Source of the DNA: Ruegeria sp. HKCCD4315 | GTDB lineage: Bacteria > Pseudomonadota > Alphaproteobacteria > Rhodobacterales > Rhodobacteraceae | NCBI RefSeq assembly: GCF_013112245.1 | Contig: NZ_WVRN01000002.1 | Location: forward strand, 372,001 to 436,000 | Reading direction: 5' to 3' | Length of the DNA stretch: 64,000 bases | Shown: one piece after another, positions 34,244 to 45,863 of the stretch | Layout: each line of letters begins with the position of its first letter | Numbering within the stretch: the stretch's first letter is position 1 | Position numbers and translations under genes: made by a program | Notes under the pieces: model-generated | The model's input: the letters and a program-made list of their open reading frames with translations, nothing else | What the model was told of the DNA's origin: nothing | Databases searched by the model: none

Positions 34244-35278
34244 ATGATACAAGGTGCCTTGGATCTTAGGAAAAAATCGGTCACGCCTGTGAACAGGCCG
34301 GACCTGGATATTGCCGTGATCTTACCGTGCTACAATGAAGCGATTGCCATTGGTGAAACCGTAAAACAGTTTCGTGCCGCCCTGCCTGAGGCAGTCATTT
34401 ACGTATTTGACAACAATTCCACAGACGACTCGGTCAAGATCGCGGAAGAGGCTGGTGCGCTGGTCTTCTCTGAGCCTTATCAGGGCAAAGGCAACGTTGT
34501 GCGCAGAATGTTTGCCGATGTAGATGCTGATGTCTACGTCATGGCGGACGGAGATGCGACGTATGACAGCTCGGCTGCTCCGGACTTAATCAACCTGTTG
34601 GTTTCGCAGAACCTGGACATGGTCAATGGCGCGCGCGTGAATGATCAAACGGACGCTTACCGTCGCGGACACAAATTCGGGAATGCCCTGTTCAGCGGGC
34701 TCGTGAAGTTCTTTTTCAAAAGCAAAATCAACGATCTGCTGTCCGGTTATCGGGTTTTCAGCAGACGTTTTGTCAAAAGCTTCCCGGCTGTATCCAACGG
34801 GTTCGAGATTGAAACCGAACTCACCGTACATGCGATGCAGATGCGTATGCCAATTGGCGAAGTAGAAACCCGCTACTTTTCACGACTGCCGGATTCGAAC
34901 TCCAAACTGGCCACTTTTTCGGATGGTTGGCGTATTTTGAAGATGATCGGCCTTCTGATCAAAGACGAAAAACCCATCTCGTTCTTCTTGTCCTTGGCCG
35001 TGTTGGCTTTCGTACCTTCGCTGTTGGTCTTTATTTCGGTTTTCCGCGAGTTTCTGGATACAGGGCTGGTTGACCGGATTCCATCACTGGTCGTTGCCGT
35101 ATCGGGGTTTGTTGCTTCGATGCTGTCGATTGTATGCGCACTTATCCTGCAATCTCTTGCCCTCGCACGGCGAGAGGCGCGCCGCATGTCCTACCTTCAG
35201 TATGAAGGTGTCGCTGCCTCAGGGGTGAACCGGATGCAAACTTCCCTTGCAAAAGCCAAGTCACGCAAATTCGCCTGA
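34244..35278 (+). CDS. Family 2 glycosyltransferase, dolichyl-phosphate-mannose-synthase-like
   Basis: A protein of 344 residues. The N-terminal GT-A domain has DIAVILPCYNEAIAIGETV, FDNNSTDDS, GKGNVVRRMF, a DGDATYD metal site and SGYRVFSRRF, as in polyprenyl-phosphate sugar synthases. Two membrane helices follow (PISFFLSLAVLAFVPSLLVF and FVASMLSIVCALILQSLALA). It would transfer a sugar from a nucleotide donor to a lipid carrier at the inner membrane. It follows the LysM unit after a terminator, so it is probably a separate transcript. The donor and acceptor cannot be named. Confidence 0.8.
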   Translation: MIQGALDLRKKSVTPVNRPDLDIAVILPCYNEAIAIGETVKQFRAALPEAVIYVFDNNSTDDSVKIAEEAGALVFSEPYQGKGNVVRRMFADVDADVYVMADGDATYDSSAAPDLINLLVSQNLDMVNGARVNDQTDAYRRGHKFGNALFSGLVKFFFKSKINDLLSGYRVFSRRFVKSFPAVSNGFEIETELTVHAMQMRMPIGEVETRYFSRLPDSNSKLATFSDGWRILKMIGLLIKDEKPISFFLSLAVLAFVPSLLVFISVFREFLDTGLVDRIPSLVVAVSGFVASMLSIVCALILQSLALARREARRMSYLQYEGVAASGVNRMQTSLAKAKSRKFA

Positions 35279-35387
35279 CGGGCAGCGTATTTTCAAAAAT
35301 TGGTTTACTCCACCCAACAGCGTTTGCGTGCTCTGTATCTCCGTGTCGGTTGTTACGGACTTTTCACGATCTCGGGCTTCAAAAAGC

Positions 35388-35420
35388 AAAATGACCAGCA
35401 CCCCAAATGCTGGTCATTTT
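35388..35420 (+). terminator. Terminator hairpin after the glycosyltransferase
   Basis: AAAATGACCAGCA (35388-35400) and TGCTGGTCATTTT (35408-35420) form a perfect 13-bp stem with T- and A-runs on both sides, so it could act in both directions. Bases 35421-35670 hold no gene. Confidence 0.8.
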
Positions 35421-35670
35421 CTGAGTGAGTGATATAGCCCTAAGGCCTCACCAGTGAAATTCTCTGTTACCACACATTTAACGTAGTGTGATGGTCGCAG
35501 CTATTGGGGGAATCCCGTAGGTCAGTGCAGTTTCACTCCATCGTATTGAAAAGATTTGCTAATTTTATTCCACCTGTGTTCTCGGACTTCTGTGAGTTTC
35601 AAACGAGCACCCGAGACCTAGAGAAAGCTCCAATTTTTTGTGACACCATAACTTTGGGCTGACCGAGCCC

Positions 35671-35703
35671 AAAAAATAGGGGCCGCACTGTGTGCTGGCC
35701 CCT
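35671..35703 (-). terminator. Terminator of icd
   Basis: On the minus strand AGGGGCC (35697-35703) pairs with GGCCCCT (35678-35684), followed by ATTTTTT. It lies 45 bases beyond the icd stop. Confidence 0.7.
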
Positions 35704-35747
35704 GGTGGCATACAAGGCAAATGCCTAAGCACCTGCTGTTATTTTGA

Positions 35748-37961
<2,214 letters not shown>

Positions 37962-38169
37962 ATTCTTTTACCTTTTTTAAGCCTTTCGGGGCGTGCGATC
38001 TAAGAGTTAAGGGCCGCAATAGCGCGGCGCGGGAGGGGCGCGATCACGATACCGCCCCTGGGTGACTCTGTTTTGACAGGGCTTCCCTTAAATCAGGTTT
38101 GACTTGGAATCAATTGCCTACATGCGCGCGTTTTGCCACGGGTCGGGAAAACTACTTGCAGCCCTGCCC

Positions 38170-39222
38170 TCATTTGGCTTGGGGGCCAAGTGACGCGAAC
38201 CCGACTTTCTGTTCCAATCGGCGGATGTGATCATCAATTGCCTTGTTGATATGTTCAACTGCACCCTGTCGGGCTTGCGGGTCGACGGGGACGTCAGCGC
38301 CCTCAATAATGTCCATAAGAAGCCCCAAAGAGTACGGACCGCCTTTTGCCAAGAATTGCTGATACTCTGCACGAGCGAGATCTGTTGCACCCAAAGCAGC
38401 AAAGGAATGGCTTCGCGTTACCCACTCAGTACTCTGCCCATGGACTATGTATCCAAGCAAAAGATCCATCGTTCTCAGGACCGATCCTTTTTCGCCCCAG
38501 TCGATTTTGTTCTCTGCTTTCGGATTCGGGGTAAGCGCTATTCTTGATTCAGCCGCATACAAGGCTTTGCCCAAATCATAGCCATGACGAAGTTCATACG
38601 TGACGCGGACGCCGTGTGCCCATGGTTGATCCGGCCATTTCGTTTCAGCTTTCGTCAACTGGGACTCAAAGTCCTCGGCGGGCATAGCCTCGTATAGAAG
38701 ATTCAAATACCGGACGCCGACATCTTCATAGCCAGGATCTATCTCCAACACCTTTTCATAACCTTCCAGCGCAAGAGAAACTTCACCCCATGCTTGCATC
38801 TGCTTTGCCACGATGAACAAAACACATGTGCTATTGGGTCGGATCTTTTGTGCCTGTTCAAAATCGGCCCGGGCACCGGCTTTGTTCTCCAGCGCGTTCT
38901 TGGAATAGCCGCGCCAGATGAGTGTAACCGCATCTTCAGAATTCAAGGACAACGCGCGATCCGCGTCTTCAATTGCCCGCTGATAGTGCCCGTAACAGTG
39001 CAAAGCCTGCGCCCGTTTGGCGTTGTAGTCCTGACGCGCCTCCAACGGTTCGTCATTCAGGTCAAGCAGCGCAGTGCAGGCCGGAATAGCCATTTCTGAT
39101 CCACCGCTCATTCCACAGGCGGCGCGCAGTTTGGCGTAGTCCCTTTCCGCTTTCGAAGGCGCGTTGAACGCCAGTAACAATGTCGAGAAAACGACGATCA
39201 ACGCGGCAAGGCGAACGCGCAT
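38170..39222 (-). CDS. Secreted TPR-repeat protein
   Basis: A protein of 350 residues. The signal peptide (LAALIVVFSTLLLAFNAPSKA) is followed by tetratricopeptide-like repeats from about residue 65 to 200 (YGHYQRAIEDADRALSLNSE; AGARADFEQAQKIRPNS; LALEGYEKVLEIDPGYED). The C-terminal 130 residues are helical without clear repeats. It is predicted to be periplasmic and to act as a protein-binding scaffold. It is not in an obvious operon, and no partner can be named. Confidence 0.75.
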   Translation of the reverse strand: MRVRLAALIVVFSTLLLAFNAPSKAERDYAKLRAACGMSGGSEMAIPACTALLDLNDEPLEARQDYNAKRAQALHCYGHYQRAIEDADRALSLNSEDAVTLIWRGYSKNALENKAGARADFEQAQKIRPNSTCVLFIVAKQMQAWGEVSLALEGYEKVLEIDPGYEDVGVRYLNLLYEAMPAEDFESQLTKAETKWPDQPWAHGVRVTYELRHGYDLGKALYAAESRIALTPNPKAENKIDWGEKGSVLRTMDLLLGYIVHGQSTEWVTRSHSFAALGATDLARAEYQQFLAKGGPYSLGLLMDIIEGADVPVDPQARQGAVEHINKAIDDHIRRLEQKVGFASLGPQAK

Positions 39223-39310
39223 AGTATCCTCAAAACAAATACGTTTCTACCATAGGTAGTTGCTTTGAAGGCAGCAAACAAGCGTTGCGGATCAGCCAAA
39301 CGTTAAAACG

Positions 39311-40369
39311 CTACCGAAACCTTTGCCCTGTCTCGGGGTCGAACACCATGGCGCGTTCGGGCAGGATTGAAATGCCGATCCGGTCACCCGTTTTGCTGCG
39401 TTGATCGTCCCGCTCCTCGACAATCAGTTTGTCGCCATTTGGTGTCAGCAGATAGGAATAGGAAACGCCCCCTAATGCCTCGGTTAGATCCACTGTGCAG
39501 ATCTCCGCCGACCGGTCGATCTGGATATGTTCCGGGCGCATCCCCAAAGTTACTTTGCTCTGTCCGGCAGGAACCGTTGCAGTGATCGGCAATGGCTGAG
39601 CCAGGGCAGGATGGGTAACGTGCCCATCGGCATACTCACATTCCAGGAAGTTCATCGCGGGTGAGCCAATAAAGCCGGCAACAAAGCGGTTGTCGGGATC
39701 TCGGTAGAGGTCCATTGGGGCACCCACCTGCTCGATACGACCATCGCGCAGGACTACGATTTTGTCGGCCATAGTCATCGCTTCTACCTGGTCGTGTGTC
39801 ACGTAAATCATGGTAGCGCCGATTTCCTGATGTAGACGCGCGATCTCGACCCGCATCTCGACCCGCAACTCGGCGTCCAGGTTCGACAAGGGTTCATCAA
39901 ACAGAAAAACCTCTGGTCCGCGAACAATGGCCCGACCGATTGCAACCCTCTGCCGTTGACCCCCTGACAGAGCCTTGGGTTTACGCTTGAGGTATTGATC
40001 CAGTTTCAGAATGTTCGAAGCTTCCTGAACCTTCTTATCAATCTCGGGTTTTGCGACACCGTTCATACGCAGGCCGAACCCCATGTTTTCGGCAACCGTC
40101 ATGTGCGGGTAAAGCGCATAAGTTTGAAACACCATCGCGACCCCACGTTTTGCAGGGTCCATATGCGTGACGTCCCGCGCACCGATGTGAATCTGACCTT
40201 CCGAGGTCTCTTCAAGCCCCGCAATCATGCGCAACAAAGTGGACTTGCCGCATCCCGAGGGGCCAACAAAAACGCAGAACTCACCATCGTCGATCTGCAG
40301 GTCGATCCCGTGAATGACCTGCGTCTGACCATACCGCTTGATCGCCTGGTTCAGAGTTACTCCTGTCAT
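39311..40369 (-). CDS. Sugar ABC transporter ATP-binding protein (MalK/UgpC type)
   Basis: A protein of 352 residues. Walker A GPSGCGKST, Q-loop FQTYALYP, signature LSGGQRQRVAIGRA, Walker B VFLFDEPLSNLDAELR and H-loop THDQVEAMT are all present. The C-terminal 110 residues are the TOBE-type regulatory domain of the carbohydrate-uptake subfamily. It overlaps the IclR gene by four bases, so both are one transcript. It most likely powers the divergent sugar transporter at 41313-44442, which has no ATPase of its own. Confidence 0.88.
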   Translation of the reverse strand: MTGVTLNQAIKRYGQTQVIHGIDLQIDDGEFCVFVGPSGCGKSTLLRMIAGLEETSEGQIHIGARDVTHMDPAKRGVAMVFQTYALYPHMTVAENMGFGLRMNGVAKPEIDKKVQEASNILKLDQYLKRKPKALSGGQRQRVAIGRAIVRGPEVFLFDEPLSNLDAELRVEMRVEIARLHQEIGATMIYVTHDQVEAMTMADKIVVLRDGRIEQVGAPMDLYRDPDNRFVAGFIGSPAMNFLECEYADGHVTHPALAQPLPITATVPAGQSKVTLGMRPEHIQIDRSAEICTVDLTEALGGVSYSYLLTPNGDKLIVEERDDQRSKTGDRIGISILPERAMVFDPETGQRFR

Positions 40370-41199
40370 GTCACTTGCATCCTGTCATTGCTATGGTTTG
40401 GACCTGTTTCGGGAAAGCGCCATGCCTGCGCTTCGGCCCCGATCTGTTCAGCCACGCGGCGTAGACGCGGCACCCAGGCTTCGAGTTGTTTGAAATTCAT
40501 CCGTTCCGTCGAGCCTGTCACGGAAATCGCGCCCAGCATTCGATTGTTCGACGTCAATACCGGGCAGGCGATACATATGATGCCGGGTTCGTGTTCTTCG
40601 TCGTCTACCGCAAATCCCCGGGTTCTTATCCTATCAAGATCTTCGCGCAGCGCTTGTTCGGAAGTCAGGGTTTTTTCGGTGAAACGGTGATAGCTTTGCT
40701 GAGAAATCACCCTGTTCAGCGCGTCTTCCTCTAAAAACGCCATCATCGCCTTGCCGACCCCGGTGCAGTAAGCTGGGCCGACTTTGCCAGCTTGCGAATA
40801 CATTTCTATGGGCTGCGCCGCATTGCGTTTGTCGACATACAGGACTTGCCCCGAATCGAGCTGTGCCAGGTGCACGGTTTCCCCGGTTTCCCGGCTCAGC
40901 CCATCAAGAAACGGGCGAGCAATCGGCGCCAGAGAACTTTGTGTCCATGCGGCATGGGCCAGCCGAACCAACCTCATTCCAGGCGCATAGGTTTGTCTGT
41001 CCGGGTCGTAAGACAACATTCCCTGATTCGTCAGGGATTGAAGGAATCGGTAGAGCGTTGCCTTGGGAAAGGCACTGCTGTCCAGCAGTTCAGAAAACCG
41101 CACAGGGCGTTGAAAAGCCGCGACGTGATCCAACACGTCACATGCTTTGCCTATGGTTCCATCACCTGACACGGGCCTGTGTTCTCCTCCGCTTTCCAT
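40366..41199 (-). CDS. IclR-family transcriptional regulator
   Basis: A protein of 277 residues. The N-terminal winged helix (KACDVLDHVAAFQRPVRFSE; FPKATLYRFLQSLTNQGMLS) is followed by the IclR effector domain (ETVHLAQLDSGQVLYVDKRN; PAYCTGVGKAMMAFL; GIICIACPVLTSNNRMLGAI). It is divergent from the galactoside operon, with two inverted repeats between them (41246-41285), so it probably senses a pathway intermediate and controls both directions. The effector is not evident from sequence. Confidence 0.87.
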   Translation of the reverse strand: MESGGEHRPVSGDGTIGKACDVLDHVAAFQRPVRFSELLDSSAFPKATLYRFLQSLTNQGMLSYDPDRQTYAPGMRLVRLAHAAWTQSSLAPIARPFLDGLSRETGETVHLAQLDSGQVLYVDKRNAAQPIEMYSQAGKVGPAYCTGVGKAMMAFLEEDALNRVISQQSYHRFTEKTLTSEQALREDLDRIRTRGFAVDDEEHEPGIICIACPVLTSNNRMLGAISVTGSTERMNFKQLEAWVPRLRRVAEQIGAEAQAWRFPETGPNHSNDRMQVT

Positions 41200-41245
41200 C
41201 GCTTCCTCTCGATGGGTCTTGACAAGACTAACCGAGTCGATGTGT

Positions 41246-41285
41246 AGTTTTCAATATATAAAACTTGGTTTCAATATTTGGAACC
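41246..41285. promoter_or_regulatory. Two adjacent imperfect palindromes, candidate IclR operators
   Basis: AGTTTTCAATATATAAAACT (41246-41265) and GGTTTCAATATTTGGAACC (41267-41285) are each dyad-symmetric at 16 positions and lie between the divergent regulator and operon. They share a TTTCAATAT core in direct repeat. Confidence 0.55.
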
Positions 41286-41312
41286 TCACATGGGAGCAAC
41301 AGGGAGGAGACC

Positions 41313-42572
41313 ATGTATTCCACTTTCAAGCGCACAACGGCTGCGCTGGCGCTTGGCGTCGCAATGGCGGCGCCAGCAGCTGCGGAACTGACCGGAGAGC
41401 TGCGCATTTTCCTGGACACGTCTAACCCGGCGCCGCGTGCGACGATGGAAGCGATGATCGAGCGGTTTGCGGAACAGCATCCAGGTTTGGAAATCGAAAC
41501 CACCGTGATCGACCGCGAAGCTTATAAAACGCAGATCCGCAATTTCCTTACGGCCGACACTCCGGACGTGGCCACTTGGTACGCCGCCAATCGCATGAAG
41601 CCGTATGTTGAGGCTGGCCTGTTTGAAGACGTATCAGACCTGTGGGCCGAGCCTGAAATTGCCGAGAACCTGGCTTCGACCAAAGGCGCGATGACCATCG
41701 ATGGCAAGCAGTGGGGTGTGCCATACACCTACTATCAGTGGGGTGTTTATTACCGCAAAGACATCTTTGATGAGCTGGGCTTGAGCGAGCCGACGACCTG
41801 GGAAGAAGAACTGGCCAACTGCCAGAAGATCGTCGATTCAGGTCGCGCCTGCTATACCATCGGCACCAAGTTCCTGTGGACCGCCGGTGGCTGGTTCGAC
41901 TACCTGAACATGCGCACCAACGGGTTTGACTTCCACAACCAGCTCGCCAATGGCGAAATCAGCTGGGAAGATGATCGAGTCAAACAGACCTTCGCCAACT
42001 GGAAACAGCTGATCGACATGGGTGCGTTCATCGACAACCACCAGACCTATAGCTGGCAAGAGGCCCTGCCCTTCATGGTCAATGGCGAAGCCGCTGCTTA
42101 CCTGATGGGCAACTTCGCCGTTGCGCCGTTGCGTGATGCGGGGCTGACGGATGATCAACTGGACTTCTACCAGTTCGTTTCCATCAATCCCGACGTCGAA
42201 TTGGCCGAAGACGCTCCGACAGACACGTTCCACATCCCGGCCAATGCGTCCAACAAAGAAGCCGCACGTGAGTTCCTGCGCTTTGTGGTTTCGGCAGACG
42301 AGCAGACCGAGATCAACAATGGTGCAAACCTTGGTCAGCTGCCTGTGAACGCGCAGTCTTCGGTGGATGACGACAAGTTCCTGCAGCAGGGCTTCCAAAT
42401 GTTGTCATCCAACAGTCCGGGCGGTGTCGCTCAGTTCTGGGATCGCGATGCTCCGGCTGAAATGGCCAAAGTGTCGATGGAAGGCTTCCAGGAATTCATG
42501 GTCAAGCCGGACAATGCTGATCGTATTCTGGCGAAACTGGAACGCGCCCGTCAGCGCATCTACGACAACTAA
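41313..42572 (+). CDS. Sugar ABC transporter substrate-binding protein (family 1)
   Basis: A protein of 419 residues, started at the ATG at 41313 after GGGAGG. Signal peptide (TTAALALGVAMAAPAAA), then a family-1 extracellular binding domain of the MalE/UgpB type (GELRIFLDTSNPAPRATMEA; DTPDVATWYAANRMKPYVEA; WGVPYTYYQWGVYYRKDIFD; FHIPANASNKEAAREFLRFV). It delivers a carbohydrate, by context a galactoside, to the permease pair that follows. First gene of the operon. Confidence 0.9.
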   Translation: MYSTFKRTTAALALGVAMAAPAAAELTGELRIFLDTSNPAPRATMEAMIERFAEQHPGLEIETTVIDREAYKTQIRNFLTADTPDVATWYAANRMKPYVEAGLFEDVSDLWAEPEIAENLASTKGAMTIDGKQWGVPYTYYQWGVYYRKDIFDELGLSEPTTWEEELANCQKIVDSGRACYTIGTKFLWTAGGWFDYLNMRTNGFDFHNQLANGEISWEDDRVKQTFANWKQLIDMGAFIDNHQTYSWQEALPFMVNGEAAAYLMGNFAVAPLRDAGLTDDQLDFYQFVSINPDVELAEDAPTDTFHIPANASNKEAAREFLRFVVSADEQTEINNGANLGQLPVNAQSSVDDDKFLQQGFQMLSSNSPGGVAQFWDRDAPAEMAKVSMEGFQEFMVKPDNADRILAKLERARQRIYDN

Positions 42573-42580
42573 GCGGATCG

Positions 42581-42601
42581 GGCCGGGCTAATTGCCCGGC
42601 C
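42581..42601 (+). other. GC-rich stem-loop between binding protein and permease genes
   Basis: GGCCGGGC/GCCCGGCC with a 5-base loop and no T-run. Such hairpins usually protect the binding-protein part of the mRNA or reduce read-through so that the binding protein is made in excess. Confidence 0.55.
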
Positions 42602-42665
42602 TACCTATCCCCTGAAATATAGGACGGGCTTCAGTCCGCCACCCCTTATCGCCCGGAACACCATC

Positions 42666-43592
42666 ATGACCGTTGCCGCCGACATCCCAGAACAAGAAAG
42701 CTGGTTTCACCGCAACCAGCAGCGAATTGCGCCGTGGTTGTTTCTGGCACCGGGCCTGCTGTTCTTCATGGTCTATGTGATCATCCCGGTATTCCAATCC
42801 TTCAACCTGTCCCTTTACGAATGGGACGGTTTGGGCGCAGCCGAATATGTCGGGTTCCGGAATTACGAAGACCTGTATTGGGAATGGGTGGATCGGGATG
42901 CTTTTTTCATCTCGCTGAAAAACAACCTGATCTGGCTGGTCCTTTATCTTCTGGCGATTCCGGCGGGCCTGTTCATTGCATTATTCCTGAACCAGACGGT
43001 TTGGGGCATCCGCCTGTACAAGTCCCTGTTTTTCTTCCCGTTCGTGATCTCTCAGGTGGTCGTCGGCCTTGTATTTACATGGTTTTATGACCCGACCTTC
43101 GGGCTCTTGAACGAATTCCTTGGTTTCTTCGGCCTTGGCCCGCTGAATGTGCTGGGCGACGAACGGTTCGTAACCTATGGCATCATCTTCGCCGGTCTTT
43201 GGCCGCAAACCGCATATTGCATGATCCTGTATCTGACGGGCTTGAACGCAGTGGATCCAGAACAGATCGAGGCCGGGCGATTGGATGGCGCAAAAGGGTG
43301 GAGAATGCTGTGGCATATCATCCTGCCACAATTGCGCCCCGCCACCTTCATCGCTTTCGTAGTTACAATCATCGGCGCGTTGCGCAGCTTCGACCTAATC
43401 TCGATCATGACCCAAGGCGGGCCCTTCGGATCATCTCGGGTGCTGGCCTACTACATGTTCGAGGTTGCCCTGTCTGAATACGGCTTCCGCATGGGATATG
43501 GCGCCGCGATCGCAGTGATCCTCTTCCTCATCATGCTCTGCTTCATCGCCTACTTCCTGTGGTCGATGTACCGCGAAGAAAAGGGGCACTGA
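42666..43592 (+). CDS. Sugar ABC transporter permease (MalF type)
   Basis: A protein of 308 residues with six membrane helices and the cytoplasmic EAA loop (EQIEAGRLDGAKGWRMLWHI). N-terminal APWLFLAPGLLFFMVYVIIP is typical of the MalF/UgpA group. It forms the inner-membrane channel with the product of 43594-44442. Confidence 0.9.
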   Translation: MTVAADIPEQESWFHRNQQRIAPWLFLAPGLLFFMVYVIIPVFQSFNLSLYEWDGLGAAEYVGFRNYEDLYWEWVDRDAFFISLKNNLIWLVLYLLAIPAGLFIALFLNQTVWGIRLYKSLFFFPFVISQVVVGLVFTWFYDPTFGLLNEFLGFFGLGPLNVLGDERFVTYGIIFAGLWPQTAYCMILYLTGLNAVDPEQIEAGRLDGAKGWRMLWHIILPQLRPATFIAFVVTIIGALRSFDLISIMTQGGPFGSSRVLAYYMFEVALSEYGFRMGYGAAIAVILFLIMLCFIAYFLWSMYREEKGH

Positions 43593-43593
43593 A

Positions 43594-44442
43594 ATGTTTC
43601 CCAAACCCATCGAAAAACAACCTCGCGCGGCGCAGATCACCTATCAGGCCATGCTGCCACTGGCCCTGTTGCTGTGGCTTGGTCCATTGCTGGCGGTTGC
43701 CCTGTTTTCGGTCAAGCCCGCCGCAGACTTCACAAACGCCAATTACTGGGGATTGCCATCAAGCTTTGAAGGTGCGTTCAACTATGGGCAGGTGTTCTTC
43801 AACTCGGACATGCCGCGCTATTTGTTGAACTCGTTTATGATCACCGTCCCGACGGTGATCGGAGCTGTCGCGCTAAGCTGCATGACTGGCTTTGCGCTTG
43901 GGATCTACAAGTTCAAATCGAACCTCTGGATCTTTTTCATGTTCGTTGCGGGCAACTTCGTACCCTTCCAGATTCTGATGGTGCCTGTCCGTGATCTCAC
44001 GCTTGAACTCGGTCTCTACAACACCAAAACTGGCCTTGTCCTGTTCCACATCGCGTTCCAGACAGGGTTCTGCACCCTGTTCATGCGGAACTTCATTCGC
44101 GCCCTGCCCTTCGAGTTGATCGAAGCTGCGCGGGTCGAGGGTATCAGCGAAATCCGTATCTTCTGGTATGTCGTTTTGCCCTTGATGAAGCCTGCAATCG
44201 CTGCGCTCAGCGTGCTGATCTTTACCTTTATCTGGAACGACTATTTCTGGGCCGTTGTTCTAACCCAAGGCGCAGAAAGCCAGCCTGTTACGGCGGGGAT
44301 CACCAGTTTTAACGCCCAGTTCAGAGCTGCTTACCAATTGATGAGTGCAGGCTCGATCGTCGCAGCCCTGCCGCCTGTTGCCATGTTCTTCCTGATGCAG
44401 AAACACTTCATCGCGGGCCTGACCCTCGGTGCAGTAAAATAA
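43594..44442 (+). CDS. Sugar ABC transporter permease (MalG type)
   Basis: A protein of 282 residues with six helices and an EAA loop (ELIEAARVEGISEIRIFWYV). Paired with the MalF-type permease one base upstream. The C-terminus ends KHFIAGLTLGAVK, the common end of this family. Confidence 0.9.
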   Translation: MFPKPIEKQPRAAQITYQAMLPLALLLWLGPLLAVALFSVKPAADFTNANYWGLPSSFEGAFNYGQVFFNSDMPRYLLNSFMITVPTVIGAVALSCMTGFALGIYKFKSNLWIFFMFVAGNFVPFQILMVPVRDLTLELGLYNTKTGLVLFHIAFQTGFCTLFMRNFIRALPFELIEAARVEGISEIRIFWYVVLPLMKPAIAALSVLIFTFIWNDYFWAVVLTQGAESQPVTAGITSFNAQFRAAYQLMSAGSIVAALPPVAMFFLMQKHFIAGLTLGAVK

Positions 44443-44464
44443 CGTCAAACCAAGAGTTTGTAAG

Positions 44465-45805
44465 ATGACAAAGATCACCTTTATCGGTGCAGGTTCCACG
44501 ATTTTCATGCAGAATATCGTTGGTGACACCCTGCTGACCCCTGCACTGGCAAACAGCCACTTTGCGCTGATGGATATTGATCCCGAGCGGCTTGCCGAAA
44601 GCGAAGCTGTGGCGCGCGCCATGATCCGCTCGGTCGGCACGGGTGCGACAGTTACCACGCATACAGACCGACGCGCCGCATTGGACGGCGCGGATTTTGT
44701 CATCACTGCCTTTCAGATCGGTGGGTATGAGCCCTGCACGGTCACCGATTTCGAAATCCCCAAGCAATATGGCCTGCGCCAAACCATTGCCGACACACTG
44801 GGCGTCGGCGGCATCATGCGTGGGTTGCGCACGGTTCCGGTGTTGTGGGACGTCGCACGTGACATGATGCAGCTATGCCCGAACGCAACACTGTTGCAAT
44901 ACGTGAACCCGATGGCAATCAACACCTGGGCGCTGGCTGAGCAATTCCCGGCGCTGAAACAGGTTGGCTTGTGCCATTCGGTTCAAAATACGGTCGAAGA
45001 ACTGGCCCACGATCTTGACCTGCCCAAAGACGAGTTCCGCTACAAGGTTGCCGGTGTAAATCACGTCGCCTTTTTCCTTAAACTCGAACATCAGGGGCGC
45101 GACCTCTACCCCGCGCTGCGGCAAGGTTATGCCAGTGGCCAAATTCCCAAGGCCCCGCTGCTGATGCCACGCTGCCCCAACAAAGTGCGGTATGAAGTCA
45201 TGGATCACCTTGGCTATTTTTGCACTGAAAGCTCGGAACATCTGGCGGAATACGTCCCGTGGTTCATCAAGGACGGACGTCAGGACCTGATCGAGCAATT
45301 CTCGATCCCGCTGGACGAGTACCCGACCCGCTGTGTTGAACAGGTGGCCAACTGGAAAGAACAGGCCAAGACATTGACCGACGGTCGTGACATTGAAGTC
45401 ATCCGCAGCCACGAATTTGCGGCCGACTTGATGAACGCCGTCGTCACGGATACGCCATACACAGCCTATGGCAACTTGCCCAACACCGGCCAAATTCCCC
45501 AACTTCCACCGGGCGCAGCGGTTGAAACGCCCTGCCTAGTCGACAGCAACGGTGTGCAGCCTTCGGTCGTCACCGATATCCCGCCGCAACTGATTGCCTT
45601 AATGCGCACTCAGATCAACGTGCAGGAACTGACCGTTCGGGCTCTGATAGATCAGAACCCCGAATACATCTATCACGCCGCCATGATGGATCCGCATACC
45701 GCGGCCGAACTCGACCTGCGCCAAATCCGCAATCTGGTGAGTGACCTGCTAACAGCCCATGCCGACTGGCTGCCCGATTGGTGCCGCCCCGCTCGGGCCG
45801 CCTGA
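44465..45805 (+). CDS. GH4 alpha-galactosidase (MelA-like)
   Basis: A protein of 446 residues of glycoside hydrolase family 4, which cleaves alpha-galactosides by a redox/elimination mechanism needing NAD+ and a divalent metal. Seen: the N-terminal NAD fold ITFIGAGSTIFMQN, the NPMAINTWA segment, metal-site region GLCHSVQNTVEEL and AGVNHVAFFL. No signal peptide, so it is cytoplasmic and acts on imported sugar. The galactose released would feed the oxidative genes downstream. Alpha-galactosidase is the best call by neighbourhood; other GH4 specificities are possible. Confidence 0.82.
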   Translation: MTKITFIGAGSTIFMQNIVGDTLLTPALANSHFALMDIDPERLAESEAVARAMIRSVGTGATVTTHTDRRAALDGADFVITAFQIGGYEPCTVTDFEIPKQYGLRQTIADTLGVGGIMRGLRTVPVLWDVARDMMQLCPNATLLQYVNPMAINTWALAEQFPALKQVGLCHSVQNTVEELAHDLDLPKDEFRYKVAGVNHVAFFLKLEHQGRDLYPALRQGYASGQIPKAPLLMPRCPNKVRYEVMDHLGYFCTESSEHLAEYVPWFIKDGRQDLIEQFSIPLDEYPTRCVEQVANWKEQAKTLTDGRDIEVIRSHEFAADLMNAVVTDTPYTAYGNLPNTGQIPQLPPGAAVETPCLVDSNGVQPSVVTDIPPQLIALMRTQINVQELTVRALIDQNPEYIYHAAMMDPHTAAELDLRQIRNLVSDLLTAHADWLPDWCRPARAA

Positions 45806-45863
45806 TCTTCATCTTTTTTTGAAATACTCAATTCCAACCACAGCCAAGAAAAGCAACGCAAAA

